From positions 1-35,469 of the forward strand of contig CAZYMS010000013.1 of assembly GCA_964648985.1 (NCBI GenBank): a DNA stretch of 35,469 nucleotides. The letters run 5' to 3'. This document shows positions 1 to 8,095 of this stretch, one piece after another. This DNA comes from JAEUSE01 sp964648985. Lineage in GTDB: Bacteria > Patescibacteriota > Doudnabacteria > UBA920. The translations under genes and the position numbers were made by a program. The notes beneath the pieces are model-generated. The model searched no databases. It had not been told where the DNA came from and was given only the letters and a program-made list of their open reading frames with translations. Each line of letters starts with the position of its first letter. Position 1 is the stretch's first letter.

Positions 1-85
1 ATGAAATTTCGCTGTACAGAGTGAGGAAAAAGTGTTTTAATTATAATAAGAAAGTCGTATTTTTACGAAATAAAAAAATATCTCT

Positions 86-667
86 ATGACCACACAGAAA
101 ATATGCATTGTGGCTATTGGCCTTACTTTATTGGCTGCTGGCTGCTCAAAGAATAAGACAGAAACGCAAACTCCTCCTCCCACAGCTACAGGGGAGAGTA
201 CTAGCGCTCCTATAAACATAGCCAAAGAGCTGGACCCATCTCAAAACTGGATCCGGTTTTACCCGAGTGATGCGTTAAAGCTTAATTTGCTGTTCCCTTT
301 GACCTGGTTTGGCGATGAAGAAAACGATGATACACATTTTGTACTCCGTACTCGTAAAGGCGCAGACGGAACCAAGGTAGATGACGTCATTCTGGACTTC
401 ACTATAGCGAATATGACTGCCAAAACTCTGAACGACCAGCTTACTGCAGACATGAAGGGCGCTAAAGACATGAGTCCAATAACCACTACTACTACTGACA
501 GTGGCACAACCTATGCATTTGCTACTTATGTAAATGCTTCTGGTAAACCTACATTGGGCGTTACGGTGCCGTATAAAGATAATCAGTATATAAGACTTAA
601 AGTCACTGGTAACATTGCTCACCCATATGTTGGAAGAATTATTCAGAGTATAACCATAACGAAATAG
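86..667 (+). CDS. Secreted lipoprotein of unknown function
   Basis: A 193-aa protein with a short hydrophobic N-terminus ending in the lipobox LAAGC (Cys20), so it is probably lipid-anchored outside the membrane. A Thr/Pro-rich linker follows (about residues 24-45), then one compact domain of about 140 residues with alternating beta strands and the segment FPLTWFGDEE. That start resembles PsbP/MOG1-like folds, which often open with a 'YP..W' pattern, but the match is only suggestive. No Shine-Dalgarno is seen; a TATAAT hexamer lies about 40 bases upstream of the ATG. The stop is 18 bases before the next gene, which has a good ribosome site, so the two are probably co-transcribed. The role is unknown. 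Exported lipoprotein: fairly sure; any function: not known. Confidence 0.75.
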   Translation: MTTQKICIVAIGLTLLAAGCSKNKTETQTPPPTATGESTSAPINIAKELDPSQNWIRFYPSDALKLNLLFPLTWFGDEENDDTHFVLRTRKGADGTKVDDVILDFTIANMTAKTLNDQLTADMKGAKDMSPITTTTTDSGTTYAFATYVNASGKPTLGVTVPYKDNQYIRLKVTGNIAHPYVGRIIQSITITK

Positions 668-685
668 GGTAAAGGAGTCATAGCT

Positions 686-2524
686 ATGAAACAGAACATG
701 GATATATATAGACAGCCCAAGGGTCCGCGGCAAACCTTCGGCGCACGGGTACGTAGGAGTAAGGTGTTTATGGTCGCAGTGCTTATAAGCATGGTTGCAG
801 GTTTGCTACCAATAATTGTAGATTCTCCAAAAGTTGCGGAAGCAGATATGCTGTCAGTGCTTAAGACTGCGTTTAACGGTTATAGCACTAGTCAGAATGC
901 AGCTGCAGCCCCACGCACCGGTGCTAATCCTACTGCCGAGGCAATCGCAGCCGCTGCAGCCGCTGCGTATAAGTTTGTGTGTCCCGATGGCCAGGTAGAA
1001 AGTGGCCGTGTTGAGCGCGAGGGTGCTATTCGCTGTGTGCCTTGTCCAAACGGAACCGTTCGCATGTACGCAGGTGGCGCTGAAGCATGCCACCCACCAG
1101 GGTATAAAGTAGATTACAGTACTATTCCTGCAGGTTACGAAGTTGGAGCAAATGGCCAAATTTGTCGTGCGGATGGTCAATCCTACGCAGGTTCATTTCA
1201 TCCTCGATATAGATCCACACAGCCAAACATAGGTGAATGTTGTAATGGTGGGTTCCGCGATACACAAACAATAGTGTCAGGAAGTAGTGTAGCGTTGTTC
1301 GTCTGTGGCGGTAATAACCCTGGGCAAACGCCTACTCCTCCTCCGGCAGGAGGGGGTAGCGGAGGTAGCGGTCAGGGCGGAGGAAATACAGGTGGTGGAG
1401 GTAGTGGTGGCTCTACCGGTGGAAGCGCTACACCATACACTTTTGTGTGTCCCGATGGCCAGGTAGAAAGTGGCCGTGTTGAGCGCGAGGGTGCTATTCG
1501 CTGTGTGCCTTGTCCAAACGGAACCGTTCGCATGTACGCAGGTGGCGCTGAAGCATGCCACCCACCAGGGTATAAAGTAGATTACAGTACTATTCCTGCA
1601 GGTTACGAAGTTGGAGCAAATGGTCAGATCTGTCTTGCGGATGGTCAGTCCTATGCAGGTTCGTTCCATCCCCGTTACAGAAGCACTAAGCCAGGTATAG
1701 GTGCATGCTGTAACGGTGGTTACAGGGATAGTAAACCAATAGTTGCAGGGAGTAGCGTGGCTTTGTTTATTTGCGGCGCGCCCACTGGTGCCCAAGCAGC
1801 TGCGTCTGCTTCGGGGGGAGTTGCAACAGCACCTACTGGCACTCCGGCTACGCAATCCTCTAAATTAATTGGTTCGTTTGATAGCGCTTCGTGTACTCAA
1901 TTCTCCGGGTGGGCCTTGAATAGTGCGGATCCTAACGGCACTGTTACGGTTAAATTCTATACTGGGGGTTCACTCAGAGCTAGTAGTGTCATTGGACAGG
2001 TTACCACAACAGTCCAGCGAGACGATGTAAATGCAGCCCAAAAGGTAGCTGGGGCCCACGGCTTCAACTTTACGGTTCCAAATAATGTATTTACTGCTGG
2101 CCAAACATACCGCGTAGATGCCTATGCAGTAGGTGCTCCAGATCAACTACTGTCTGCAAGTCCAAAGACCGTTACGTGTACTGGAGGCACGGGCACACCA
2201 CCCCCACCAGTCCCCGATGCAACCTATAAGGGCGGACCGGTAGATGCGAACTCAACATTTGTTATTAGTTCTCCTGGAGATGGGAGTGTGCTTGCAGGAT
2301 CAAGTTTTGATGTTACTTACTACTCCACAGCTAACTTGCTCTCGAGCGATTATATTATATTCCAGCTCGATAACCAAGCGCCGGTTGGTGTAACTGCTCC
2401 AGGTAGCGTATACCGCTTCACAAATGTTGCGCCCGGTGCGCATATACTGCGGGGGTATATTTCCCACGCAGATGGGACCAAGGTTCCTAATACTAGCACG
2501 AGTCGTTCGTTTACTACACAGTAA
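686..2524 (+). CDS. Exported surface protein with duplicated Cys-rich module and C-terminal beta domains
   Basis: A 612-aa protein. Residues about 26-53 form a long signal or anchor segment ending in AEAD. An Ala-rich stretch (72-95) leads to two copies of a roughly 112-residue Cys-rich module (about 97-208 and 253-364), each starting FVCPDGQVESGRVEREG and holding about eight cysteines. The copies are separated by a Gly/Ser linker (about 220-247). After residue 390 come two beta-sandwich-like domains, one with an SGWALN segment and the last an Ig-like domain ending in SFTT. AAAGGAG lies eight bases before the ATG and supports this start. It follows the lipoprotein gene by 18 bases and ends before a strong hairpin terminator. 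The domain order suggests a cell-surface structural or adhesive protein, but I do not recognise the family. The first half of the repeat is identical at DNA level (see findings). Confidence 0.8.
   Translation: MKQNMDIYRQPKGPRQTFGARVRRSKVFMVAVLISMVAGLLPIIVDSPKVAEADMLSVLKTAFNGYSTSQNAAAAPRTGANPTAEAIAAAAAAAYKFVCPDGQVESGRVEREGAIRCVPCPNGTVRMYAGGAEACHPPGYKVDYSTIPAGYEVGANGQICRADGQSYAGSFHPRYRSTQPNIGECCNGGFRDTQTIVSGSSVALFVCGGNNPGQTPTPPPAGGGSGGSGQGGGNTGGGGSGGSTGGSATPYTFVCPDGQVESGRVEREGAIRCVPCPNGTVRMYAGGAEACHPPGYKVDYSTIPAGYEVGANGQICLADGQSYAGSFHPRYRSTKPGIGACCNGGYRDSKPIVAGSSVALFICGAPTGAQAAASASGGVATAPTGTPATQSSKLIGSFDSASCTQFSGWALNSADPNGTVTVKFYTGGSLRASSVIGQVTTTVQRDDVNAAQKVAGAHGFNFTVPNNVFTAGQTYRVDAYAVGAPDQLLSASPKTVTCTGGTGTPPPPVPDATYKGGPVDANSTFVISSPGDGSVLAGSSFDVTYYSTANLLSSDYIIFQLDNQAPVGVTAPGSVYRFTNVAPGAHILRGYISHADGTKVPNTSTSRSFTTQ
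974..1155 (+). repeat. 182-bp exact direct repeat, copy 1
   Basis: Base-for-base identical to 1442-1623 (offset 468 bases = 156 codons, in frame). Identity stops sharply at both ends, and the rest of the module (to about 1310) differs from its partner at many synonymous sites. Confidence 0.95.
1442..1623 (+). repeat. 182-bp exact direct repeat, copy 2
   Basis: Second copy of the in-frame exact repeat, encoding the first half of the second Cys-rich module. It is separated from copy 1 by diverged module sequence and a Gly/Ser linker. Confidence 0.95.
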
Positions 2525-2550
2525 CGTTCACCATAGCGTCTATAATAATA

Positions 2551-2584
2551 AAACCGGCTCAAGTATATGCTTGAGCCGGTTTTT
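2551..2584. terminator. Bidirectional rho-independent terminator
   Basis: A 12-13 bp perfect stem AAACCGGCTCAAG / CTTGAGCCGGTTT with a six-base loop is followed by T residues on the plus strand and preceded by an A-rich run. It therefore works in both directions. It separates the 612-aa gene from the convergent lysozyme-like gene. Confidence 0.9.
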
Positions 2585-2614
2585 GTTTGGCAGCATGCAA
2601 TTTATAAGTAAGCC

Positions 2615-3343
2615 TTATGCGTCTATACCTTGTTCTTCGAATTCTCTTATTACTTGCTTTACGCCAAATATCCAATTTGGACTACCAGGCTGAACGTACA
2701 GACCAATGAATTTTTCTGGGGGGACATCTTTATACCTTTTTTCAAGGAGCGCATCGAAATCCCGTATCCATTCGGCGTAGCTATTATACTTACGCAGATT
2801 AGGTGGTGTGCCGCCTATACCGCTACAGTTGAAGTAGTAGCAATGCTGGCCATAGGTACTTTCTACAAATGATATAGCTACCATCATGCGCATGTTCTTA
2901 GACGCTACAAATGCATCTAACGCCGAATCTTCTAAAGCAAAAGGAGAGTGTTTTGCTTCCAAATAGGCTTTCAGCTTGGCTTTACGAATTACTCTTTGGT
3001 CAATTGCTACTTCTTTTACTTCTCGATTCTCTTTTACGAACCGGGTGAATATGGGAGAAGTAACATCTATAACTTGCTGCGAGAACACACGAATACCTTC
3101 TTCGGTAGTGGTTGCTGCTGTGTTATAAAGGTCGCTGTTAGCAATTGGTTCAGAGAGTCTTAGTACAAACATAACTCCGCTCGCAAACGACAATACTATT
3201 AAACAGAGCATTGCAAGAACAGCACGTTCTGCAAACCATGCTATGGTGGTAGAGTACCCATAGGGAATGCCAGTCGCTTCTATGAGTCTTGTAACAATTT
3301 TAGTTCCTTTTTTTATTTTACGTTTTGTTTTTGGGTGTAACAT
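2615..3343 (-). CDS. Membrane-anchored lysozyme-like (glucosaminidase/transglycosylase-type) protein
   Basis: A 242-aa protein with a basic N-terminus (KTKRKIKKGTK), one membrane segment at about 40-62, a helical stalk, and a C-terminal domain from about residue 125. The domain carries AISFVESTYG with a candidate catalytic Glu161, then a C-x4-C pair (168, 173) inside an NCSGIGG motif. The Glu followed by 'N-C-x-G-I' fits the lysozyme-like superfamily used by FlgJ/Bax-type peptidoglycan hydrolases. It should act on cell-wall glycan outside the membrane. It is clearly paralogous to the protein at 22533-23348: both share KxSP, the SES/VES-x-G motif, NCSGIG, DxDALxEKRYK and the PGSxNW end. A TGATATACT extended -10 box lies about 23-31 bases upstream of the start. 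Family assignment is moderate; the substrate is inferred. Confidence 0.75.
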   Translation of the reverse strand: MLHPKTKRKIKKGTKIVTRLIEATGIPYGYSTTIAWFAERAVLAMLCLIVLSFASGVMFVLRLSEPIANSDLYNTAATTTEEGIRVFSQQVIDVTSPIFTRFVKENREVKEVAIDQRVIRKAKLKAYLEAKHSPFALEDSALDAFVASKNMRMMVAISFVESTYGQHCYYFNCSGIGGTPPNLRKYNSYAEWIRDFDALLEKRYKDVPPEKFIGLYVQPGSPNWIFGVKQVIREFEEQGIDA

Positions 3344-3365
3344 AGACTTTCGAATTAGTACGTAT

Positions 3366-3424
3366 AGTATATCAAAATTTTATTGCAACTGTGTTACGAA
3401 TGCCTAATGCTAGTTTGATATAAT
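3366..3424. promoter_or_regulatory. Divergent promoter pair with extended -10 boxes
   Basis: Minus strand: TTTTGATATACT with its hexamer at 3371-3366, serving the lysozyme-like gene. Plus strand: GTTTGATATAAT with its hexamer at 3419-3424, serving the 861-aa protein. Both carry the extended -10 'TGA' just before the hexamer and lack a convincing -35. The plus hexamer ends six bases before the ATG, so that mRNA would be essentially leaderless. Confidence 0.65.
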
Positions 3425-3430
3425 AAACGC

Positions 3431-6016
3431 ATGAAACGAATTTTATATATTTTTAGTTTAATCGTGCTTTGTGGTGCATCGCTCGCATACACTCCACGAG
3501 TCGCGCACGCTGACACTCTCAGTATAGTAGGGAGTGACAGTCTGTCTACTACAGTAAATGTGGCGCTCCCCATTACGGATGTACAAATTTCCGGCGCCAG
3601 CGCAACAGATGTCCCAGTAAAATTATTTGTAACGAGTGGCAGCCTGCAAATGTCCACCACCACAGGCCTTACGTTTACGGGTGGCCAAACGGGTTCAACC
3701 TTATATTTTAGTGGCAGTCTTGCCAATGTAAATGCAGCCCTCGCCACTCTAACGTATACGAGAAGTAGTACTGGCACAGATACTTTGGAAGTTTCTCTCG
3801 TAAATCCTGGCGAAGTGTTTTTTACGGGTAATAACCATTTGTATACATTTATTTCCGGAACCATAAACTGGAACAATGCGAACACTGCAGCCCAGGGTCT
3901 CACTGCGTACGGGGCTACCGGTTACCTGGCTACCATTACTTCTCAAGAAGAGAACGATTTTGTGTCCGGAAGGCTTACCGGAGATGGGTGGATTGGGGGA
4001 AGTGACTCAGCTGTGGAAGGTGCCTGGAGATGGGTCACCGGGCCTGAGGCTGGTACCCAGTTTTGGTCCGGGACTGCTGGTGGTAGCGCGGTCGGCGGTA
4101 ACTATGCTCACTGGAATGGGGGAGAGCCAAACCAGAGCGGTGATGAAGACTGTGCTGAGACATACGTGTCGAGTGGTTCATGGAACGACTTGCCCTGTTT
4201 AGCTACGGTGAGTGGCTATGTAGCGGAGTTTGGTACTCCGGGAACTCTTCCTACGGTGGTGGCCAAAAACGTATCCATTACTACGACCGACGCACCAGTA
4301 GTAAATGCTCTGTCCCCAGTAGACAATACTACAGGCGTGGGACTAAACAGTAACCTCGTTATTACCTTTAGCAGAACGGTCACGGCGGGTAGCGGCAATA
4401 TTTTACTGAAAAGAACTTCTGACAATGCGACCCTAGAGACAATAGGTGTAACAAGCGGCCTTGTGACTGGTGGCGGTACAAGCACAATAACCATAAACCC
4501 AAACTCTACATTGGCAGAGAGTACAGAATATTATGTGATAGTGCCTAACACCGCTTTTAAGGATGGCTCAAACAATTTTTATACAGGCATTGCATCTACT
4601 ACTGCATGGAGTTTTACGACTGGTGATTTTACAGCGCCTAGTATTACCTCCGTAAATTCTGCACCTGCTTCGACCACTGCTTCTATTTCTTGGACCACCT
4701 CGGAACTTGCATCTACTCGCGTAAGCTACGGTGCAAATTCCAGTTATGGGCTCAATACAGTTTTGTCTGACACGTCTCCTCGGGTGTTGGGCCATACTGC
4801 AACGCTGAGTAGTTTAGCGCCCTGCACCACCTATCACTATCAAGTACTGTCGGCGGATGCTTCGGCCAACAGTGCATCTTCGCCCGATGCCACTTTCATG
4901 ACTGGTGGGTGTGTGGTAAGCACCCCGCCTACTACTGTGGTTGAAAATACCATTACGGTGAGTGCGGGCGGCACAACCACTGCCATGCAAAATAATGCGA
5001 CCCTTACGGTAACAACACCAAGCAATTTTACTTCTGCATCATCCTCGGTAGTTATACAGGTGCAGACACTCGTGGGGAGTGGGGTGCTGAGTTCTATAGG
5101 CCTCCCTTCTACCAATGCGTATACAGTTGGTACCGTAGTGTTCGACGTTAAGGCTATAGTAAACTCTACAACTGTACTCGATTCTTTTGACTCTCCTGTA
5201 ACTATTACCCAACAGTATACTGATGCAGATGTAGCTTCTTTGGCGGAATCTACCCTGCGCTTATACCATTATCACAACGGCACCTGGCTACCCCTCGACA
5301 ACTGCACAGTAAACGCAAGTGCGAATACCGTAACGTGTACCGCTCCAAGCTTTTCTATATTTGCACTATTTGGCCAGCCTGGTGGCGGCATAAGTTTGCC
5401 TGCAGAAGCATTTAATCCAATTGTAGCACCAGGTCAGGGCTTTGGAGTCAGTATAAACAGTGGTGCTTCCGTAACGACGTCACCTTCCGTGCTGCTCAGC
5501 GTTACTCCGGGTCCAGATACAACCGCTTTGGCTATTTCTAACACCTCCGACTTTGCTCGTGCGGGCATAGAGCCGTTAAGCGCCACAAAGTCATGGGTTC
5601 TTGAATCGGGCAATGGTACAAAAACCGTATATGTGAAGTTTTATAACAAATGGGGCAGGTCTTCAGATGCCGTATCGAGTACTATACTCCTTACTTCTTC
5701 GAGTGCTGCTCGCGCACCAGGCATTCCTACTGCACAAATGGCATCGTTCAAAAAAGACTTAAAGTCCGGTATGGTGAATGCTGACGTGTTTCGTCTGCAG
5801 CAATTTCTGAATGCGCAGGGTAGTCTAGTAGCTAGAACCGGCCCTGGCGCACCGGGCAGCGAAACCACAAGGTTTAGCGCAGCAACTAAAGCCGCGCTTA
5901 TCAAATACCAAGAAGCGCATGCAGCAGAAATTCTCGCGCCGTTAGGGCTCATGAAAGGAACTGGTTTCTTCGGGGCTTCTACGAGAAAATATGTGAATAG
6001 TGTGTTGGCTAACTAA
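3431..6016 (+). CDS. Large secreted surface protein with C-type-lectin-like, Ig-like, Fn3-like and peptidoglycan-binding-like domains
   Basis: An 861-aa protein with a signal peptide (cleavage after AHA27). Domains: a beta-rich Thr/Ser segment (28-128); a C-type-lectin-like domain (130-268) with WNGGEPN (EPN 232-234), WND (251-253) and the conserved Cys241/Cys256 pair; an SbsA-type Ig-like domain (about 287-396); a fibronectin/purple-acid-phosphatase-N-like domain (about 400-495); a beta domain ending with FSIFALFGQ (about 503-650); a further beta domain; and a C-terminal 80-residue segment (FRLQQFLNAQG ... FGASTRKYVN) resembling PGBD-1. EPN plus WND are the residues that bind Ca2+ and mannose-type sugars in animal lectins, so sugar binding is plausible. 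No Shine-Dalgarno; the promoter abuts the ATG. Likely an adhesin tethered to the cell wall (inference). Confidence 0.85.
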   Translation: MKRILYIFSLIVLCGASLAYTPRVAHADTLSIVGSDSLSTTVNVALPITDVQISGASATDVPVKLFVTSGSLQMSTTTGLTFTGGQTGSTLYFSGSLANVNAALATLTYTRSSTGTDTLEVSLVNPGEVFFTGNNHLYTFISGTINWNNANTAAQGLTAYGATGYLATITSQEENDFVSGRLTGDGWIGGSDSAVEGAWRWVTGPEAGTQFWSGTAGGSAVGGNYAHWNGGEPNQSGDEDCAETYVSSGSWNDLPCLATVSGYVAEFGTPGTLPTVVAKNVSITTTDAPVVNALSPVDNTTGVGLNSNLVITFSRTVTAGSGNILLKRTSDNATLETIGVTSGLVTGGGTSTITINPNSTLAESTEYYVIVPNTAFKDGSNNFYTGIASTTAWSFTTGDFTAPSITSVNSAPASTTASISWTTSELASTRVSYGANSSYGLNTVLSDTSPRVLGHTATLSSLAPCTTYHYQVLSADASANSASSPDATFMTGGCVVSTPPTTVVENTITVSAGGTTTAMQNNATLTVTTPSNFTSASSSVVIQVQTLVGSGVLSSIGLPSTNAYTVGTVVFDVKAIVNSTTVLDSFDSPVTITQQYTDADVASLAESTLRLYHYHNGTWLPLDNCTVNASANTVTCTAPSFSIFALFGQPGGGISLPAEAFNPIVAPGQGFGVSINSGASVTTSPSVLLSVTPGPDTTALAISNTSDFARAGIEPLSATKSWVLESGNGTKTVYVKFYNKWGRSSDAVSSTILLTSSSAARAPGIPTAQMASFKKDLKSGMVNADVFRLQQFLNAQGSLVARTGPGAPGSETTRFSAATKAALIKYQEAHAAEILAPLGLMKGTGFFGASTRKYVNSVLAN

Positions 6017-6048
6017 TATACTATTCATTGTATACACTTAACATTTGT

Positions 6049-6076
6049 AAAGACCGTCCGTGTGACGGTCTTTTTT
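6049..6076 (+). terminator. Rho-independent terminator
   Basis: Stem AAAGACCGTC / GACGGTCTTT with a five-base loop, followed by a run of six T. It closes the 861-aa gene. Confidence 0.9.
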
Positions 6077-6142
6077 GCGCACATCTCAGTATGGCTGTAG
6101 AATATATACACATATATTTCTAAAAATAGAAACAAAACCCAT

Positions 6143-7513
6143 TTGTCTACTGAATTAGAGCAAATTAAAAAATATAGCATTGCCTTACTTATTCTGCTCA
6201 TTGCTTTTGGGTGCATGTTTGGTATTGCCTACCTACTCATGCAGCGCCGTATGCATGCTCGGAGCTTTTCTGCGAGTGAACAAGTAAAACGAATATATAC
6301 CGTAACATATACAGACAACGGGTACAGCCCAAGTACGCTAGAAGTGCCGTTGGGGGCAACGGTGATATTCCAAAACGATTCTACCGTGTCCATGTGGACG
6401 GCATCAGATCCCCATCCGACCCACACTGATTACGCGGAGTTCGACTCTCACGCGAGCACTGCGCCGGGTGAATCCCACTCTTTTGTATTTACAAAGAGTG
6501 GTACGTTTGGCTACCACAATCACGCGCGCTCAATCGACCGCGGTATTGTAAGAGTTTTAAGCAAAACACAGCTGCCAAGTATAGATAAAACTGTAGAAGC
6601 GAAACGGGCAATGCGTGATGGGTATATGAACCAGTTTGTGCCGGGCGACCCGAGTTCTATTTATGCTGTTATGGATGCCATAGAGGTGAACAGCGCTTTG
6701 GCACGGGATTGTCACGATATGGCGCACGACCTTGGGCACAGGGCCTATGAATTGTATGGGTTCTCTGGCGCTATGACATTTGGCGACCCAAACAGGCTTA
6801 GTAACACCTCCACCGATGATATATGTGCTGGCGGCTACATGCACGGTATTCTTGAAGAGCTATTCCTGCACCAACCAGAGCTAAAAGACGCACCTGGAAG
6901 TGTGTGTGCGGGCGTGCCGTACATTAACCGTGGCAGTTGTTTTCATGGAATAGGGCACGGGCTTATGTTTGCAAACAAACGAGACGTGCCTATTTCACTT
7001 GCTACCTGTCAGGATCTTGCAAACAGAGAAGATGCGCATAGGTGCTATGAAGGTGTGTGGATGGAAATGTTCTGGGGGAATGTAGAGCATGCGGGGGGTA
7101 ACCTGCTCGGGTGGACACTAGAAGACCCACTCGCACCTTGTAAAAATGCAGGCCTGGAAGAAAAGCCTGCGTGTTTCCTTTACGCCCACCTCGGGTACCT
7201 TCGCACTCACAAGACTGACTATGCGGGCATGGTGAAATTGTGCACTACCAATAACCTGGAGAAAAAAGATGAGCAGTTTTGTATTAAGGGTGTTGGTATA
7301 ACCATGATGAAGCATTTTAGTAGCCACCGTTTAGAGAATACCGAGCCGTTCGTAGCGGGCCTGGACCATGATAGTAAATACGCGTACTATCAAGGGGTTA
7401 TAGGCTACTCTCGGCTCTCAGCGGTAAGTGAAACCGACCTTAAAACTTTTTGTACTTGGCTTAAAACCGACCGCGTCATATGTGAAGACGTGCTGCGAAA
7501 TGGAACGGATTAG
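6143..7513 (+). CDS. Membrane-anchored cupredoxin fused to a Cys/His-rich helical-repeat domain
   Basis: A 456-aa protein starting at TTG; the next ATG falls inside or after the membrane segment (residues 11-36), so the TTG start is needed. Residues 50-140 are a cupredoxin fold with candidate copper ligands in SDPHPTH (His91, His94) and GYHNH (His125, His127). The usual type-1 Cys is replaced by His, so a blue copper site is unlikely. From about 150 to the end comes an unfamiliar domain with six or seven related segments beginning CHDMAHDLGH (190), CAGGYMHG (228), CFHGIGHG (266), CYEGVWMEMFWG (301), CFLYAHLGYLR (344), CIKGVGITMMKH (380) and YYQGVIGY (416). They are spaced 35-43 residues apart, each usually preceded about 10-12 residues earlier by another Cys. 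This looks like a disulphide-braced alpha-solenoid, somewhat like Sel1/Hcp proteins, decorated with His. Function unknown; extracytoplasmic metal or redox role inferred. Confidence 0.75.
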   Translation: MSTELEQIKKYSIALLILLIAFGCMFGIAYLLMQRRMHARSFSASEQVKRIYTVTYTDNGYSPSTLEVPLGATVIFQNDSTVSMWTASDPHPTHTDYAEFDSHASTAPGESHSFVFTKSGTFGYHNHARSIDRGIVRVLSKTQLPSIDKTVEAKRAMRDGYMNQFVPGDPSSIYAVMDAIEVNSALARDCHDMAHDLGHRAYELYGFSGAMTFGDPNRLSNTSTDDICAGGYMHGILEELFLHQPELKDAPGSVCAGVPYINRGSCFHGIGHGLMFANKRDVPISLATCQDLANREDAHRCYEGVWMEMFWGNVEHAGGNLLGWTLEDPLAPCKNAGLEEKPACFLYAHLGYLRTHKTDYAGMVKLCTTNNLEKKDEQFCIKGVGITMMKHFSSHRLENTEPFVAGLDHDSKYAYYQGVIGYSRLSAVSETDLKTFCTWLKTDRVICEDVLRNGTD

Positions 7514-7545
7514 CTTGCGCGTCATTAAGTGTAATAATAAATAAT

Positions 7546-8088
7546 ATGGATGAACCACTGAAGAATAAAACCACGGCCGAGGAGGTTATAAGTATATGCA
7601 CTACGCTACACGGTGCCGGGGTGGAAATTTGGATAGATGGCGGTTGGGCGGTAGATGCTTTATTGGGACAGCAAACGCGGTCTCATGGCGATGTAGATAT
7701 ACTGGTGGAGCAGCAGAATATTGTTAAGCTTCGTGCCTTGTTGGAGGCAGAGGGGTTTATTGAGATTCCACGAGATGACGCAAGCGACTACGGGTTTCAC
7801 TTGGGTAATGCTGCAGGGGCAGAGGTTGATATTCACGGAATCGTTATACATGAGCACGGAGGCTGGAAGCATGCCGATCCTGTCGAGTTGGATGTATATC
7901 CAGCTGAATCATTAAACGGACAGGGTATCATCGCCGGCACTCCAGTTAATACACTGGCTCCGAAGTACATTATCCTATTCCATAGCGGCTACGAGTTGCA
8001 GCAAAAAGATTACCATGATATATCTGCACTGTGTGCAAAATTTAACTTACCCCTGCCAGAAGAGATCAGCATTTTGCGAAATAGATAA
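7546..8088 (+). CDS. Nucleotidyltransferase of the aminoglycoside/lincosamide adenylyltransferase type
   Basis: A 180-aa cytoplasmic protein. The active-site signature is complete: DGGWAVDALLG (31-41) followed by HGDVDI (47-52), giving the GG...DxD arrangement of polymerase-beta-like nucleotidyltransferases, with a third acidic residue at Asp95 in EVDIHG. The 'DGGWxVDALLGxQTRxHxDxDI' pattern is typical of the ANT(2'')/LinA-like group (Pfam Aminoglyc_resit), which transfers AMP to small hydroxylated compounds. Length is normal for that group. A TAATAA-type -10 box ends about nine bases before the ATG, and no Shine-Dalgarno is seen. It lies just upstream of msrB (seven-base gap) and may share its transcript. 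The true substrate is unknown; antibiotic resistance should not be assumed in such a lineage. Confidence 0.75.
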   Translation: MDEPLKNKTTAEEVISICTTLHGAGVEIWIDGGWAVDALLGQQTRSHGDVDILVEQQNIVKLRALLEAEGFIEIPRDDASDYGFHLGNAAGAEVDIHGIVIHEHGGWKHADPVELDVYPAESLNGQGIIAGTPVNTLAPKYIILFHSGYELQQKDYHDISALCAKFNLPLPEEISILRNR

Positions 8089-8095
8089 ATAACGT

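Noticed and set aside
1277..1855. Minus-strand open frame opposite the duplicated Cys-rich module
   Set aside because: It is a shadow of the repeat: Ser/Thr/Arg-rich low-complexity translation and no ribosome site.
7546..8088. Acquired antibiotic-resistance gene
   Set aside because: The fold and active site match the family, but no mobile element, integron site or composition shift is nearby; substrate unknown.
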